Assembly (NCBI GenBank): GCA_964435575.1
Contig: CAYSZS010000005.1
Coordinates: 1-50,446 of the forward strand
Reading direction: 5' to 3'
DNA: 50,446 nt
Source: GWB1-39-12 sp964435575
GTDB taxonomy: Bacteria; Patescibacteriota; Microgenomatia; UBA8517
The translations under genes were made by a program, and so were the position numbers. The notes under the pieces were generated by a model, which was not told the DNA's origin, made no database searches, and saw nothing but the letters and a program-made list of their open reading frames with translations. Below, one piece after another: positions 16,980-24,366 of the stretch; the stretch's first letter is position 1, and every line of letters starts with the position of its first letter.

Positions 16980-18176
16980 GCAGGAGATACAAAACAGAAA
17001 TTTGAAAGGACAAAACCTCATATTAATGTTGGTACTATTGGCCACGTTGATCACGGTAAAACAACCTTGACTTCCGCCATAACTAATGTTCTTTCAAAAC
17101 AATCAGGGAATAAAACAAAAGCTCTTAAGTTTGACGATATTGACAATGCTCCGGAAGAAAAAGAAAGAGGAGTTACCATTAATATTACCCACGTTGAATA
17201 CGAGACCGAAAAGCGCCACTACGCACACATTGATGCTCCCGGTCACGCAGACTACATCAAGAACATGATTACAGGTGCTGCTCAAATGGACGGGGCGATT
17301 TTGGTTATTTCAGCTCCAGATGGCCCGATGCCTCAAACCCGAGAACACGTTATTTTGGCCAGACAAGTAAACGTTCCTGCAATTGTTGTTGCACTCAATA
17401 AAGTCGATGCTGTTGATGATCCCGAGATAATTGAGCTGGTTGAGTCAGACGTGCGCGATCTTCTGAAAAAGTATGAATATCCGGGTGACGAAGTTCCAAT
17501 AATTAAAGTTTCCGCGCTTAAGGCATTGGACGGCGACGCCGAAGCTGAAAAGCAAATTTTGGAACTAATGAAGGCAGTCGATGACTATATCCCGGATCCT
17601 GTTAGAGATATTGATAAGCCATTTGTCATGCCCGTTGAAGACGTCTTCTCGATTAAAGGTCGCGGAACCGTTGCAACAGGTAGAGTAGAGAGGGGTAAGC
17701 TAAAAGTTAATGAGGAAGTTGAAATCGTTGGACTTCACGATACCAAAAAGACGGTTGTTACAGGACTTGAGATGTTCAGAAAGACTTTGGATGAAACTCA
17801 AGCAGGAGACAATGTTGGTGTACTACTTCGTGGAATTGAGAAAGACGAAGTTGAGAGGGGTCAGGTTCTCGCTAAGCCGGGTACAGTTACTCCCCATACA
17901 GAATTTGAAGCAGAAGTTTATATTCTAAGCAAAGAGGAAGGTGGTCGTCATACACCTTTTTTTACTGGTTACAAACCGCAGTTTTACATTCGAACCGCAG
18001 ACGTTACGGGCGAGGTTACCCTTCCTGAGGGAATTGAGATGGTCATGCCGGGAGATAATGCCAAAATGAAGGTTAAACTTATTCAACCGGTTGCAATGGA
18101 AGAGGGTTGGAGATTTGCGATACGAGAAGGCGGACAGACTGTTGGTGCCGGAGTTATTACTAAGATAATTGTTTAA
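16977..18176 (+). CDS. tuf: Translation elongation factor Tu
   Basis: The 399-residue EF-Tu, which delivers aminoacyl-tRNA to the ribosome. P-loop GHVDHGKTTL, DAPGHADYIKNMITG and the guanine motif NKVD are all canonical, in contrast to the NKLN in EF-G next door. Domains II and III are complete and end GAGVITKIIV. ATG 16977 was chosen because MAGDTKQKFERTKPHINVGT is the family N-terminus. The upstream GTG at 16956 would translate the repeat. A strong terminator follows. Confidence 0.98.
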   Translation: MAGDTKQKFERTKPHINVGTIGHVDHGKTTLTSAITNVLSKQSGNKTKALKFDDIDNAPEEKERGVTINITHVEYETEKRHYAHIDAPGHADYIKNMITGAAQMDGAILVISAPDGPMPQTREHVILARQVNVPAIVVALNKVDAVDDPEIIELVESDVRDLLKKYEYPGDEVPIIKVSALKALDGDAEAEKQILELMKAVDDYIPDPVRDIDKPFVMPVEDVFSIKGRGTVATGRVERGKLKVNEEVEIVGLHDTKKTVVTGLEMFRKTLDETQAGDNVGVLLRGIEKDEVERGQVLAKPGTVTPHTEFEAEVYILSKEEGGRHTPFFTGYKPQFYIRTADVTGEVTLPEGIEMVMPGDNAKMKVKLIQPVAMEEGWRFAIREGGQTVGAGVITKIIV

Positions 18177-18190
18177 CAGACTTACTTACT

Positions 18191-18217
18191 CCCCGAGTCA
18201 GGCTCGGGGATTTTTTT
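18191..18217 (+). terminator. Intrinsic terminator after tuf
   Basis: Stem CCCCGAG/CTCGGGG (18191-18197, 18203-18209) with loop TCAGG, followed by A and seven T. It lies only 13 bases before the rpsJ start, so rpsJ depends on readthrough or on a start site inside this region. Confidence 0.85.
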
Positions 18218-18230
18218 GCACCTTAAGGCT

Positions 18231-18545
18231 ATGGCAGGGCTTGGAAGACTAAGAGTCAAACTAAAAAGCTACGACCACCGAGTGATCGACGAGGCGGTTG
18301 TGAAGATTATTGATACGGCCATGGCAACCGGCGCGAAGATAAAAGGTCCAATCCCACTTCCCACCAAAAGGACTCTTATTCCGATTGTTCCTTCGACTTC
18401 CAGGGGAATAAAAAATGCGCAAGAACACTTTGAAGTTTTGGTTCATAAGAGGCTCGTTGATATTTTAGACCCCTCAAGCCGGACGATCGACTCTCTCTCT
18501 AATCTCGACCTTCCAGCAGGCGTATCTATCGAAATCAAAATGTAA
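18231..18545 (+). CDS. rpsJ: Ribosomal protein S10
   Basis: The 104-residue S10 (NusE), a 30S head protein and antitermination factor. The blocks LRVKLKSYDHRVID, GPIPLPTKRTLIPIVPS and HFEVLVHKRLVDI are typical. ATG 18231 (MAGLGRLRVKL) is preferred to an in-frame start at 18216, which would lie in the T run of the tuf terminator. It is separated from the rest of the S10 operon by about 1.17 kb of mostly reverse-strand insertions. Confidence 0.97.
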   Translation: MAGLGRLRVKLKSYDHRVIDEAVVKIIDTAMATGAKIKGPIPLPTKRTLIPIVPSTSRGIKNAQEHFEVLVHKRLVDILDPSSRTIDSLSNLDLPAGVSIEIKM

Positions 18546-18554
18546 CTTCGCAGG

Positions 18555-18576
18555 TCAAGTTGAATTGACTAGATTT
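18555..18576 (+). repeat. Direct repeat, left copy, flanking the DUF4258/DUF2283 pair
   Basis: TCAAGTTGAATTGA followed by CT and AGATTT. The same sequence, with AA for CT, recurs in direct orientation at 19081-19102. The two copies bracket the reverse-strand gene pair. Confidence 0.7.
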
Positions 18577-18579
18577 TAG

Positions 18580-18792
18580 TTATACAGAGAGGATTTCTTG
18601 CTTAACCTTGCGAGGAAGGTTTTTGGAAGTTTCTTTAAGAAAACTTGAGGCCTCCAAAATTTCCATTAACACAGGCCTATTTTTTTTAGAAAAATGGACA
18701 ATTACTCCCCTTACTTGTTCAGCATAATCTACAGGTTCTTTTGAGAACCAAATCATTAAAACGTCGTCTTCCTTGTCATATCTATACTTCAT
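18580..18792 (-). CDS. DUF2283 family protein (probable antitoxin-like partner)
   Basis: A 70-residue DUF2283/YuzE-like protein with the family pattern MKYRYDKEDDVLMIWFSKEP and the later VHFSKKNRPVLMEILEASSFL. It overlaps the upstream gene by four bases (ATGA), so the pair is translationally coupled. DUF2283 genes are commonly found beside DUF4258 genes and are suspected to act as the antitoxin-like partner; that role is inference. The pair lies between direct repeats within the S10 operon, on the opposite strand, as expected for a mobile accessory module. Confidence 0.8.
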   Translation of the reverse strand: MKYRYDKEDDVLMIWFSKEPVDYAEQVRGVIVHFSKKNRPVLMEILEASSFLKETSKNLPRKVKQEILSV

Positions 18793-19046
18793 TTAAAATA
18801 CCTCCCTTCCTTTGCTGGATAGAAAGTAATGATGATAATTATATCATCCTCTTTCCTGTGGACAACTCGTAAAACATAGTTTTTACGTAACTTGCCGGAG
18901 GCTATTAAATTGGGATAATCTGTAATATCATCTAAATGAACTGGTTGTTTTAGTATTTTCCTGACGAGCCTCTTACCGACTTTAATACCTAGTTCCTCTA
19001 AATCATTGAATTTTTTAACAGCATGCTTTGTATATACAATCTTCAC
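18789..19046 (-). CDS. DUF4258 family protein (toxin-like)
   Basis: An 85-residue DUF4258 protein, related in fold to RelE/ParE-type small toxins: YTKHAVKKFNDLEELGIKVG, then YVLRVVHRKEDDIIIIITFYPA. The basic N-terminal half and the final beta strands fit that family. It is the first gene of a two-gene reverse-strand operon with the DUF2283 gene. Toxin activity has not been shown for most members, so the label is cautious. Start ATG 19046. Confidence 0.8.
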   Translation of the reverse strand: MKIVYTKHAVKKFNDLEELGIKVGKRLVRKILKQPVHLDDITDYPNLIASGKLRKNYVLRVVHRKEDDIIIIITFYPAKEGRYFK

Positions 19047-19080
19047 TATTTCATCTTATCAAAAAGTTGAAATATATGAT

Positions 19081-19102
19081 TCAAGTTGAATTGAAAAGAT
19101 TT
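19081..19102 (+). repeat. Direct repeat, right copy, flanking the DUF4258/DUF2283 pair
   Basis: TCAAGTTGAATTGA then AA and AGATTT, matching 18555-18576. It overlaps the 3' end of the NIF3-like pseudogene. Confidence 0.7.
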
Positions 19103-19451
19103 ATTTGTTATTATACGTTGTTTCGTGGGGGTTGAGGACGAGCGGATATACGTCGTAAGCGATCTCTTCGTAAGGATGAACTTTATTGACGGCTGCCATG
19201 ATTTTTCTGAGATCTTTTTTGTAACAAACAGTCTCGATTCTTTCTTCGTTAACTTCCTCAAGCTATCCAATTTCACCGATTGTCGGATGCGCTCCTTCCA
19301 TCGGAATGTATTGTCCCACTCCCTTAATAGAAAAACTGCAATATTTATAATTTCCGACAACTCCGGCTCCGGCTTTTCCTATAGCTTCTCGAACTTGAGC
19401 GGTATGGGTTTCAGTTACAAATACTACGAGCTTAACGGTTTCTCCCATCAT
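19101..19451 (-). pseudogene. NIF3/YqfO-type PII-like domain gene with in-frame TAG
   Basis: The reverse frame from ATG 19451 encodes the stand-alone PII-like domain usually found inside NIF3/YqfO proteins: KLVVFVTETHTAQVREAIGK, AGAGVVGNYKYCSFSIKGVG, MEGAHPTIGEIG. A TAG (19265-19263) then replaces the Lys of the conserved GEIGK. The frame continues without further damage through LEEVNEERIETVC and VHPYEEIAYDVYPL to TAA at 19103-19101. One base change (AAG to TAG) explains the break. It is the second otherwise intact gene in this window with a single TAG. As with the first, pseudogene, sequencing error and readthrough all remain possible. Confidence 0.75.
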
Positions 19452-19482
19452 AAATGCATTATACCCCGTTTTGGGTTTGGTG

Positions 19483-19512
19483 TTGCACAGCCTAAGCCTA
19501 ATTTGTTATAAT
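19483..19512 (+). promoter_or_regulatory. Promoter for the rplC operon
   Basis: TTGCAC (19483-19488) and an extended -10 TGTTATAAT (hexamer 19507-19512) with an 18-base spacer. The start near 19519 gives a leader of about 200 bases before rplC. Confidence 0.75.
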
Positions 19513-19518
19513 TGCCCA

Positions 19519-19717
19519 TAGTGGAGGTGGTTCGTCAGACATAGCCACATTTAATTTCCAAGAAGTGCCTAATATAAGGGCGCCTTGGGCGCTCTTTTTT
19601 GTTGCACAAATTTTATAATAAAAATAGCGCAACAACCCTCCAGCAAACGCTCCTTGAGCCGTGTACGAATAGTACTGAAAAGGTGAAAGGTAAGTTGCGG
19701 AGGGTGTGCGGCTTATT
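19519..19717 (+). promoter_or_regulatory. Structured leader of the rplC operon, candidate autoregulatory RNA
   Basis: The leader contains a terminator-like hairpin (19578-19594, GGGCGCC/GGGCGCTC, followed by six T). Beyond it, CGCAAC (19628-19633) can pair with GTTGCG (19694-19699), and CCCTCC (19636-19641) with GGAGGG (19699-19704). These pairings cross each other, so they are alternative folds or a pseudoknot. AGCCG (19657-19661) pairs with CGGCT (19709-19713). GGAGGG is the best ribosome-binding site before the rplC ATG, so the CCCTCC pairing would hide it. Autoregulation by a ribosomal protein is inference. Confidence 0.5.
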
Positions 19718-20500
19718 ATGTTAAATACCCTTTTAGGATCAAAAGTTAAAATGGGACAAACCTTTGTCGAAGGGACAAGGGTTCCTGTTACATGGATTAA
19801 AACAGGTCCTTGCGTCGTCACCAATATCAAGAATATGGACCGCGACGGTCACTGGGCAGTACAGCTCGGATTCGGAGAAAGAAACCTCAAGAATACTTCA
19901 AAACCACTTCAAGGACACCTCAAAAAAATAAATCAAAAATCAAATATCAAAGATCAAAAATTACCTCGTTATTTAAGAGAAGTTAAATTAGACAAAGAGC
20001 CCGAATTTAAAGTTGGAGATGTTATAAATATTTCCGATATTTTTAAAAAAGGTGACGTTGTTGCCGTCACGGGAACTTCAAAAGGTAAAGGCTTTGCAGG
20101 AGTGGTTAAGCGTTGGAAATTCAGAGGAGGTCCAAGGACTCATGGCCAAAGTGATAGGGAGCGTGCCCCGGGGTCAATCGGTCAAGGTACAACACCGGGA
20201 CGGGTATATAAGGGTAAACATATGGCGGGGAGAATGGGAGGGGGTACAGTTACCGTTAAAAACTTAATAGTTGTAGATATCGATTCTCAAAATAACGCGC
20301 TTGCTGTCTCTGGCCCCGTGCCGGGAATTCCGAAGAATTTGTTGATAATTAAAAAGATTGCGGAAGGAAGTTTAGAAGAATTGGTAGAGGAAGCGCCTCA
20401 GGTTGAGATACAGCAGGTAGAGGAGGAGGGTAAATCGGATGAGAAGCTTGCAAGCACAGAGAGCACTGAAAAAACTGAGACCACAGAGAAAGAAGAATAA
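19718..20500 (+). CDS. rplC: Ribosomal protein L3
   Basis: The 260-residue L3, an early assembly protein near the peptidyl transferase centre. Conserved: LLGSKVKMGQTF (N-terminus), VTGTSKGKGFAGVVKRW, RGGPRTHGQSDRERAPGSIG and KHMAGRMGG. It carries an insertion NQKSNIKDQK at about residues 71-80, encoded by four 7-base units at 19930-19957, and an acidic Glu/Thr-rich tail of about 40 residues. ATG 19718 is preferred over GTG 19706, which lies in a leader stem. Confidence 0.97.
   Translation: MLNTLLGSKVKMGQTFVEGTRVPVTWIKTGPCVVTNIKNMDRDGHWAVQLGFGERNLKNTSKPLQGHLKKINQKSNIKDQKLPRYLREVKLDKEPEFKVGDVINISDIFKKGDVVAVTGTSKGKGFAGVVKRWKFRGGPRTHGQSDRERAPGSIGQGTTPGRVYKGKHMAGRMGGGTVTVKNLIVVDIDSQNNALAVSGPVPGIPKNLLIIKKIAEGSLEELVEEAPQVEIQQVEEEGKSDEKLASTESTEKTETTEKEE
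19930..19957 (+). repeat. Heptad tandem tract (aaatcaa, 4 units) inside rplC
   Basis: Units aaatcaa, aaatcaa, atatcaa, agatcaa lie in the coding frame and encode part of the extra L3 peptide. The same unit family recurs at 35444-35492. Confidence 0.8.
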
Positions 20501-20502
20501 TT

Positions 20503-21261
20503 ATGATTAAACTTACAATCTATTCGGCAAAAGGAACAAGAAAAGGCAGTACTAACTTGCCGAAGAGTTTCATTGAAAAAGAAAATCTGGCACTTTTATC
20601 GCAAGCCGTTCGTGTTTATGAAGACAGGAAACACCCCGGCTTGTCAAAAGTGAAGACGCGGGGTGAAGTTTCTGCTTCCACTCGTAAAATTTATAGACAA
20701 AAAGGAACCGGAGGTGCTCGTCACGGTGCAATTTCGGCGCCGATTTTTGTCGGAGGAGGGGTGGCTCACGGTCCCAAGGGGGTTAAGAGGAAATTATCTT
20801 TACCCAAAAAAATCAAAGAGAAGGCTTTGGGTGTAGCTTTGTCATTGAAGGCCAGTGAAGGTCAACTTTTAGTTGTGGATGGTCTCTCGAATCTTAAAAA
20901 GACTAAAGAAGTTAATAATTTGATTAATAAAATTGCTGAAAAAGAGGGTATAAAGGGAACTTTTAAGTTTATATTTGCTCTTTCAGACAAAAATAAGGAA
21001 GTTGAAAAGGTAGTTAGAAACATCGAGAAGATTAATGTATTGCCATTCAGGAATCTTAATGCCCACCAAGTCTACTTGGGTGGAATTTTGATTGTTGATA
21101 AAGAAGCATTGGAAGAAAAAGGGACCACAAGTATCAAAAGTAGCAAAGGTACCAAGAGTATCACAAGAATTAAGACAGCAAGAAAGGTCGTAGAAAGGAA
21201 GAGGAGTACTGGAAAAAACGCAAGGAAGGAGTCAGTGAAATCCGTAAAGAAACCCGTGTAA
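20503..21261 (+). CDS. rplD: Ribosomal protein L4
   Basis: The 252-residue L4, which lines the exit tunnel. The core is visible: TRGEVSASTRKIYRQKGTGG, ARHGAISAPIFVGGGVAHGP and the C-terminal NLNAHQVYLGGILIVDKEAL. The last about 45 residues are a basic tail not found in typical L4 (about 205 residues). It begins with tripeptide-periodic TSI-KSS-KGT-KSI-TRI, encoded by five 9-base units, and ends ESVKSVKKPV, encoded by a second nonamer tract. The same SVKSVKK motif ends S17 in this window. ATG is three bases after the rplC stop. Confidence 0.97.
   Translation: MIKLTIYSAKGTRKGSTNLPKSFIEKENLALLSQAVRVYEDRKHPGLSKVKTRGEVSASTRKIYRQKGTGGARHGAISAPIFVGGGVAHGPKGVKRKLSLPKKIKEKALGVALSLKASEGQLLVVDGLSNLKKTKEVNNLINKIAEKEGIKGTFKFIFALSDKNKEVEKVVRNIEKINVLPFRNLNAHQVYLGGILIVDKEALEEKGTTSIKSSKGTKSITRIKTARKVVERKRSTGKNARKESVKSVKKPV
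21127..21171 (+). repeat. Nonamer tract in the rplD tail (5 units)
   Basis: Units acaagtatc, aaaagtagc, aaaggtacc, aagagtatc, acaagaatt. Since 9 is a multiple of 3, the tract is read as a repeating tripeptide. Confidence 0.8.
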
Positions 21262-21268
21262 ATCTGTA
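21233..21268 (+). repeat. Nonamer tract spanning the rplD stop
   Basis: Units cagtgaaat, ccgtaaaga, aacccgtgt, aaatctgta run from the last rplD codons through its stop to within three bases of the rplW start. Same unit family as 24891-24935. Confidence 0.75.
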
Positions 21269-21271
21269 GCT

Positions 21272-21553
21272 ATGAAACTCGAACCAGTTATTACTGAAAA
21301 AAGTACAAGATTGGCAGAAGAAGGAAAGTATACTTTTAGGGTCAATATTGGCTTGAATAAATTCAAAATAAAAAAGATCATTGAAGAAGTTTTCGGGGTT
21401 CATGTAACGAGTGTTAAAACGATTAAAGAACGCGGGGAAACCAAAAAAAATTTCCGGGGCAGGATTAGAGTTATCAAGCCTCAAAAGAAAGCCATAGTCA
21501 CACTTGGAGAAAAAGAGAAGATTGATTTGTTTGAGAGTAAAAAGACTAAATGA
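21272..21553 (+). CDS. rplW: Ribosomal protein L23
   Basis: The 93-residue L23, part of the tunnel exit that docks trigger factor and SRP. Typical sequence: LEPVITEKSTRLAEEGKYTF, VNIGLNKFKIKKIIEEVFGV, then KTIKERGETKKNFRGRIRV. Normal length. Its TGA overlaps the rplB ATG (ATGA), so the two are translationally coupled. Confidence 0.96.
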   Translation: MKLEPVITEKSTRLAEEGKYTFRVNIGLNKFKIKKIIEEVFGVHVTSVKTIKERGETKKNFRGRIRVIKPQKKAIVTLGEKEKIDLFESKKTK

Positions 21554-22305
21554 GACAATTATTGACATTATTGCCAAAAAAATCGGGAAGAGACGTAAAA
21601 GGGCATGTATCAGTTCGTCACCAGGGAGGCCGTGCAAAAAGGTTTTTACGCGAAATCGATTTTAAACGTGACAAAAAGGAAGTTTTGGGGGTAGTTGAAT
21701 TGATAGAGTACGACCCAAATCGAAATGCCAGTATAGCAAAAATCATTTACGAGGACGGAGAAAGAAGGTTTATTTTAGCCCCACTTGGCTTAAGACAGGG
21801 GAGTAAAATAATTGCGTCGTTCACGGCTCCGCTTGAACCCGGGAATGCACTGCCTTTGACTAAAATTCCCGCCGGAACCCAGGTTCACAATATAGAAATT
21901 TCGCCGGGTAAAGGTGGACAGATAGTAAAGACTGCGGGAGGATCTGCGGTTGTCCAGGGTAAAGACGAAAATTGGGTTATAGTTAAACTTCCTTCTGGTG
22001 AGACGAGAAGGTTTAGGCCAGAGTGTTGGGCTACCCTTGGCCAGATAGGAAACGTTGAATTAAAAACGAGAAGACTTGGAAAAGCTGGTAGAAAAAGAAG
22101 GATGGGTATTAGACCAAGCGTCAGGGGAGTTGCAATGCATCCTGGGGCTCACCCCCACGGTGGAGGAGAAGGAAGAAGCGGGGTTGGTTTGAAATATCCA
22201 AAAACGCCCTGGGGAAAGCCTGCGGTTGGGAAGACCAGGAAGAGGAAGAAATATTCTAACTCGTTAATTATAAGTCCGAGAAAGAAAGGACCGCATGTAG
22301 GATAA
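21550..22305 (+). CDS. rplB: Ribosomal protein L2 (short N-terminus)
   Basis: A 251-residue L2, essential for subunit association and peptidyl transfer. The core is well conserved: SVRHQGGRAKRFLREIDFKR, VVELIEYDPNRNASIAKIIY, and the catalytic-region loop RPSVRGVAMHPGAHPHGGGE with its histidine. It starts at MRQLLTLLPKKSGRD and so lacks the about 25-30 residues that precede this point in E. coli-type L2. The ATGA overlap with rplW fixes the start, so the short form is real. Confidence 0.96.
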   Translation: MRQLLTLLPKKSGRDVKGHVSVRHQGGRAKRFLREIDFKRDKKEVLGVVELIEYDPNRNASIAKIIYEDGERRFILAPLGLRQGSKIIASFTAPLEPGNALPLTKIPAGTQVHNIEISPGKGGQIVKTAGGSAVVQGKDENWVIVKLPSGETRRFRPECWATLGQIGNVELKTRRLGKAGRKRRMGIRPSVRGVAMHPGAHPHGGGEGRSGVGLKYPKTPWGKPAVGKTRKRKKYSNSLIISPRKKGPHVG

Positions 22306-22341
22306 TAAGTCGTATATGACATATATGACTTATAAAACTTA
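22306..22341 (+). repeat. Nonamer tract between rplB and rpsS
   Basis: Units taagtcgta, tatgacata, tatgactta, taaaactta fill the whole gap. The last base of the fourth unit is the A of the rpsS start codon. Confidence 0.75.
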
Positions 22342-22622
22342 TGAGTAGAAGTTCAAAAAAAGGACCCTTTGTAGACAGCCGCCTTGTAAAAAAGGTTAAG
22401 GCTGGTATGGGAGATAAGGCAACTCCTATTACAACTTGGATAAGAAATAGTCAAATTCCGCCTGAGTTTGTCGGAAAATACTTTAAAGTGCATAACGGTA
22501 AAATCTTTATCGACGTATTTATAACCGAAGACATGGTGGGACATAATCTAGGCGAATTTGCTTTGACCAGAACTTTTCGTGGGCATGGACAGGTTGTCAA
22601 AAGGACATTGGAGAAGACCTAA
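22341..22622 (+). CDS. rpsS: Ribosomal protein S19
   Basis: The 93-residue S19 of the 30S head. MSRSSKKGPFVDSRLVKKV, ITTWIRNSQIPPEFVGKYF, VHNGKIFIDVFITEDMVGHN and LGEFALTRTFRGHG are diagnostic. Normal length. The gap to rplB is entirely a nonamer tract, and the gap to rplV carries the palindromic repeat. Confidence 0.97.
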   Translation: MSRSSKKGPFVDSRLVKKVKAGMGDKATPITTWIRNSQIPPEFVGKYFKVHNGKIFIDVFITEDMVGHNLGEFALTRTFRGHGQVVKRTLEKT

Positions 22623-22634
22623 CCCCGAAGAACT

Positions 22635-22671
22635 CTTACCTCCTCCCCGGGTTACCGTACGGTACCCGGCG
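22635..22671. repeat. Palindromic repeat (copy 2) between rpsS and rplV
   Basis: GGGTTACCGTACGGTACCC (22649-22667) with flanks matching copy 1 at 5303-5321: about 37 bases with two mismatches. It lies in the leader of rplV. Confidence 0.75.
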
Positions 22672-22700
22672 TCGGAGGGGCGAGTCAACGGGGCAAGCTT

Positions 22701-23111
22701 ATGGAAGTAAGAGCAATACAGAAATTTATTTTGATATCTCCCAGGAAACTTAGGGAAATTGTCCCTTTGGTTACAAACTTGATACCCAAAGACGCAGTCG
22801 AAAGACTGCCTTTTATAGGTAAACACGCGGCCGAGCCTTTAAGAAAGGTTATTATTGCCGCCTTAGCTAACGCAAAACAGAAAGGGATTGACGAGAAAAG
22901 CCTTGTTTTTAAAGAAATTCAGATTAATGAGGGTCCCCGTCTAAAGCGTTTTCGTGCAGGAGCCAGGGGTCGTGCCAAACCATATAAAAGAAGAATGAGC
23001 CATATCCGAGTTGTCTTGACAACTCGAAATGATCAAATTCCAAATCCTAAAACACAAACAAATTCGAATGTTCAAAATCCAAAATTTAAAGCAAAAAAGA
23101 AAAATGTTTAA
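22701..23111 (+). CDS. rplV: Ribosomal protein L22
   Basis: A 136-residue L22, whose beta hairpin lines the exit tunnel. Conserved: FILISPRKLREIVPLV, AAEPLRKVIIAALANAKQK and the hairpin tip GPRLKRFRAGARGRAKPYKR. After RVVLTTRN the normal protein ends; here about 30 more residues (DQIPNPKTQTNSNVQNPKFK and a lysine run) are encoded by an eight-unit heptad tract. This tail looks like intergenic repeat recruited into the frame. Confidence 0.96.
   Translation: MEVRAIQKFILISPRKLREIVPLVTNLIPKDAVERLPFIGKHAAEPLRKVIIAALANAKQKGIDEKSLVFKEIQINEGPRLKRFRAGARGRAKPYKRRMSHIRVVLTTRNDQIPNPKTQTNSNVQNPKFKAKKKNV
23033..23088 (+). repeat. Heptad tract in the rplV tail (8 units)
   Basis: Units tcaaatt, ccaaatc, ctaaaac, acaaaca, aattcga, atgttca, aaatcca, aaattta. 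Related AT-rich units (gaatttc, gaattta) continue in the gap before rpsC at 23145-23172. Confidence 0.7.
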
Positions 23112-23176
23112 AAAATTTAAATATAAATATAAATATTTAATATTGTTTAGAATTTCGAATTTCGAATTTAAGTAAA

Positions 23177-23833
23177 ATGGGACAAAAAGTTAACCCGGTT
23201 GGTTTTAGAGTAGGGACATTTAATCCCTGGAAGTCTCGTTGGTTTGCCGATGGCCTCAAATATAAAGAATACCTTTTTGAGGATATAAAAATAAGAAAGG
23301 CAGTGATGAATAAGTTAAGGCTGGCCGGCGTAACCAGCGTTGAGATAGAGAGATTGCCCAAAAGTATGGTAATAATCATGACAGTATCACGTCCCGGAGT
23401 TGTAATAGGAAGAGGGGGAACGGGCCTCGAAGAATTAAAAAAATTTATTCTTGACGTGATAGAAAAAACCAAAAGTGATAATGTAAAAGATCTCAAGATC
23501 GATCTCAGAGTGAATGAGGTTAAAAATCCTGAGCTCTCGGCTTATCTCGTGGCTTCACGGATCGCATCTGAGTTGGAAAGAAGAATTCCCCATAGGAGAG
23601 TTGTCTCAAAGACTATCGAGCGAGTAATGCAGTCCGGGGCACTCGGTATAAAGGTTGTTCTTTCGGGAAGAATTGCCGGGGCAGAAATATCAAGAACAGA
23701 AAAGTATCATGACGGGTCTGTTCCATCCCAGACATTAAGGGAGAATATTGACTATGCACAGGTTCCAGCTTTACTGAAAAGAGGTTACGTTGGGGTTAAA
23801 GTTTATATTCATAAAAAACCCGAGGAGGAATAA
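23177..23833 (+). CDS. rpsC: Ribosomal protein S3
   Basis: The 218-residue S3, at the mRNA entry channel. MGQKVNPVGFRVGTFNPWKS, the KH-domain motif VVIGRGGTGLEELKKFI, and the C-terminal GALGIKVVLSGRIAGAEISR are clear. Normal length. The 113-base gap to rplP holds a perfect hairpin CAAATTTGC/GCAAATTTG (23849-23869). Confidence 0.97.
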   Translation: MGQKVNPVGFRVGTFNPWKSRWFADGLKYKEYLFEDIKIRKAVMNKLRLAGVTSVEIERLPKSMVIIMTVSRPGVVIGRGGTGLEELKKFILDVIEKTKSDNVKDLKIDLRVNEVKNPELSAYLVASRIASELERRIPHRRVVSKTIERVMQSGALGIKVVLSGRIAGAEISRTEKYHDGSVPSQTLRENIDYAQVPALLKRGYVGVKVYIHKKPEEE

Positions 23834-23946
23834 CTTTTTTAAATTACAAATTTGCGTAGCAAATTTGAGAGGAGTTGCCGGCTAATAGCTGAAAGTCACG
23901 GTCAGTTTATATGAACGTGACGGAAGCGAAAGCCGAGCAAGGACGA

Positions 23947-24366
23947 ATGTTAGAACCAAAAAGAAGAAAGTTTAGAAAAGAGTTCAGGGGCCGAAGGAGA
24001 GGTAAAGCTATTCGTGGTTCAATGCTATCGTACGGCGAATACGGCCTAAAAGCGCAAGAGGCAGGTTGGTTGTCGGCACGCCAGATAGAGGCGGGGAGGC
24101 GTACAATTACTCACAGCCTTAAAAAAGGTGGTCGGGTTTGGATAAGAGTCTTTCCCGATAAACCAGTAACATCAAGAGCTGCAGGCCAACGCATGGGGGG
24201 AGGAAAGGGCGATATAGATAGGTATGTTGCAGTCGTAACGCCCGGAAGGATCATATATGAGGTGACTGGTGTGAATCCGGTTGTAGCCAAAGACGCGTTT
24301 GCAAAAGCAGCCACAAAAATGCCTTTTAGAACGAGGTTTATCAATAAGGAGGAAAGAAAAAAATGA
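23947..24366 (+). CDS. rplP: Ribosomal protein L16
   Basis: The 139-residue L16, which organises the tRNA-binding face of the 50S. MLEPKRRKFRKEFRGRRRGK is the family N-terminus, so ATG 23947, with AAGG seven bases upstream, is preferred over ATG 23911. The core RQIEAGRRTITHSLKKGGRV and VTSRAAGQRMGGGKGDIDRY is intact. The stop overlaps the rpmC start (ATGA). Confidence 0.95.
   Translation: MLEPKRRKFRKEFRGRRRGKAIRGSMLSYGEYGLKAQEAGWLSARQIEAGRRTITHSLKKGGRVWIRVFPDKPVTSRAAGQRMGGGKGDIDRYVAVVTPGRIIYEVTGVNPVVAKDAFAKAATKMPFRTRFINKEERKK

Noticed and set aside
19046..19360. 104-residue reverse frame over the NIF3-like region
   Set aside because: It is a shadow of the NIF3-like gene in another frame. 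The frame at 19101-19451 gives clear family similarity despite its TAG.
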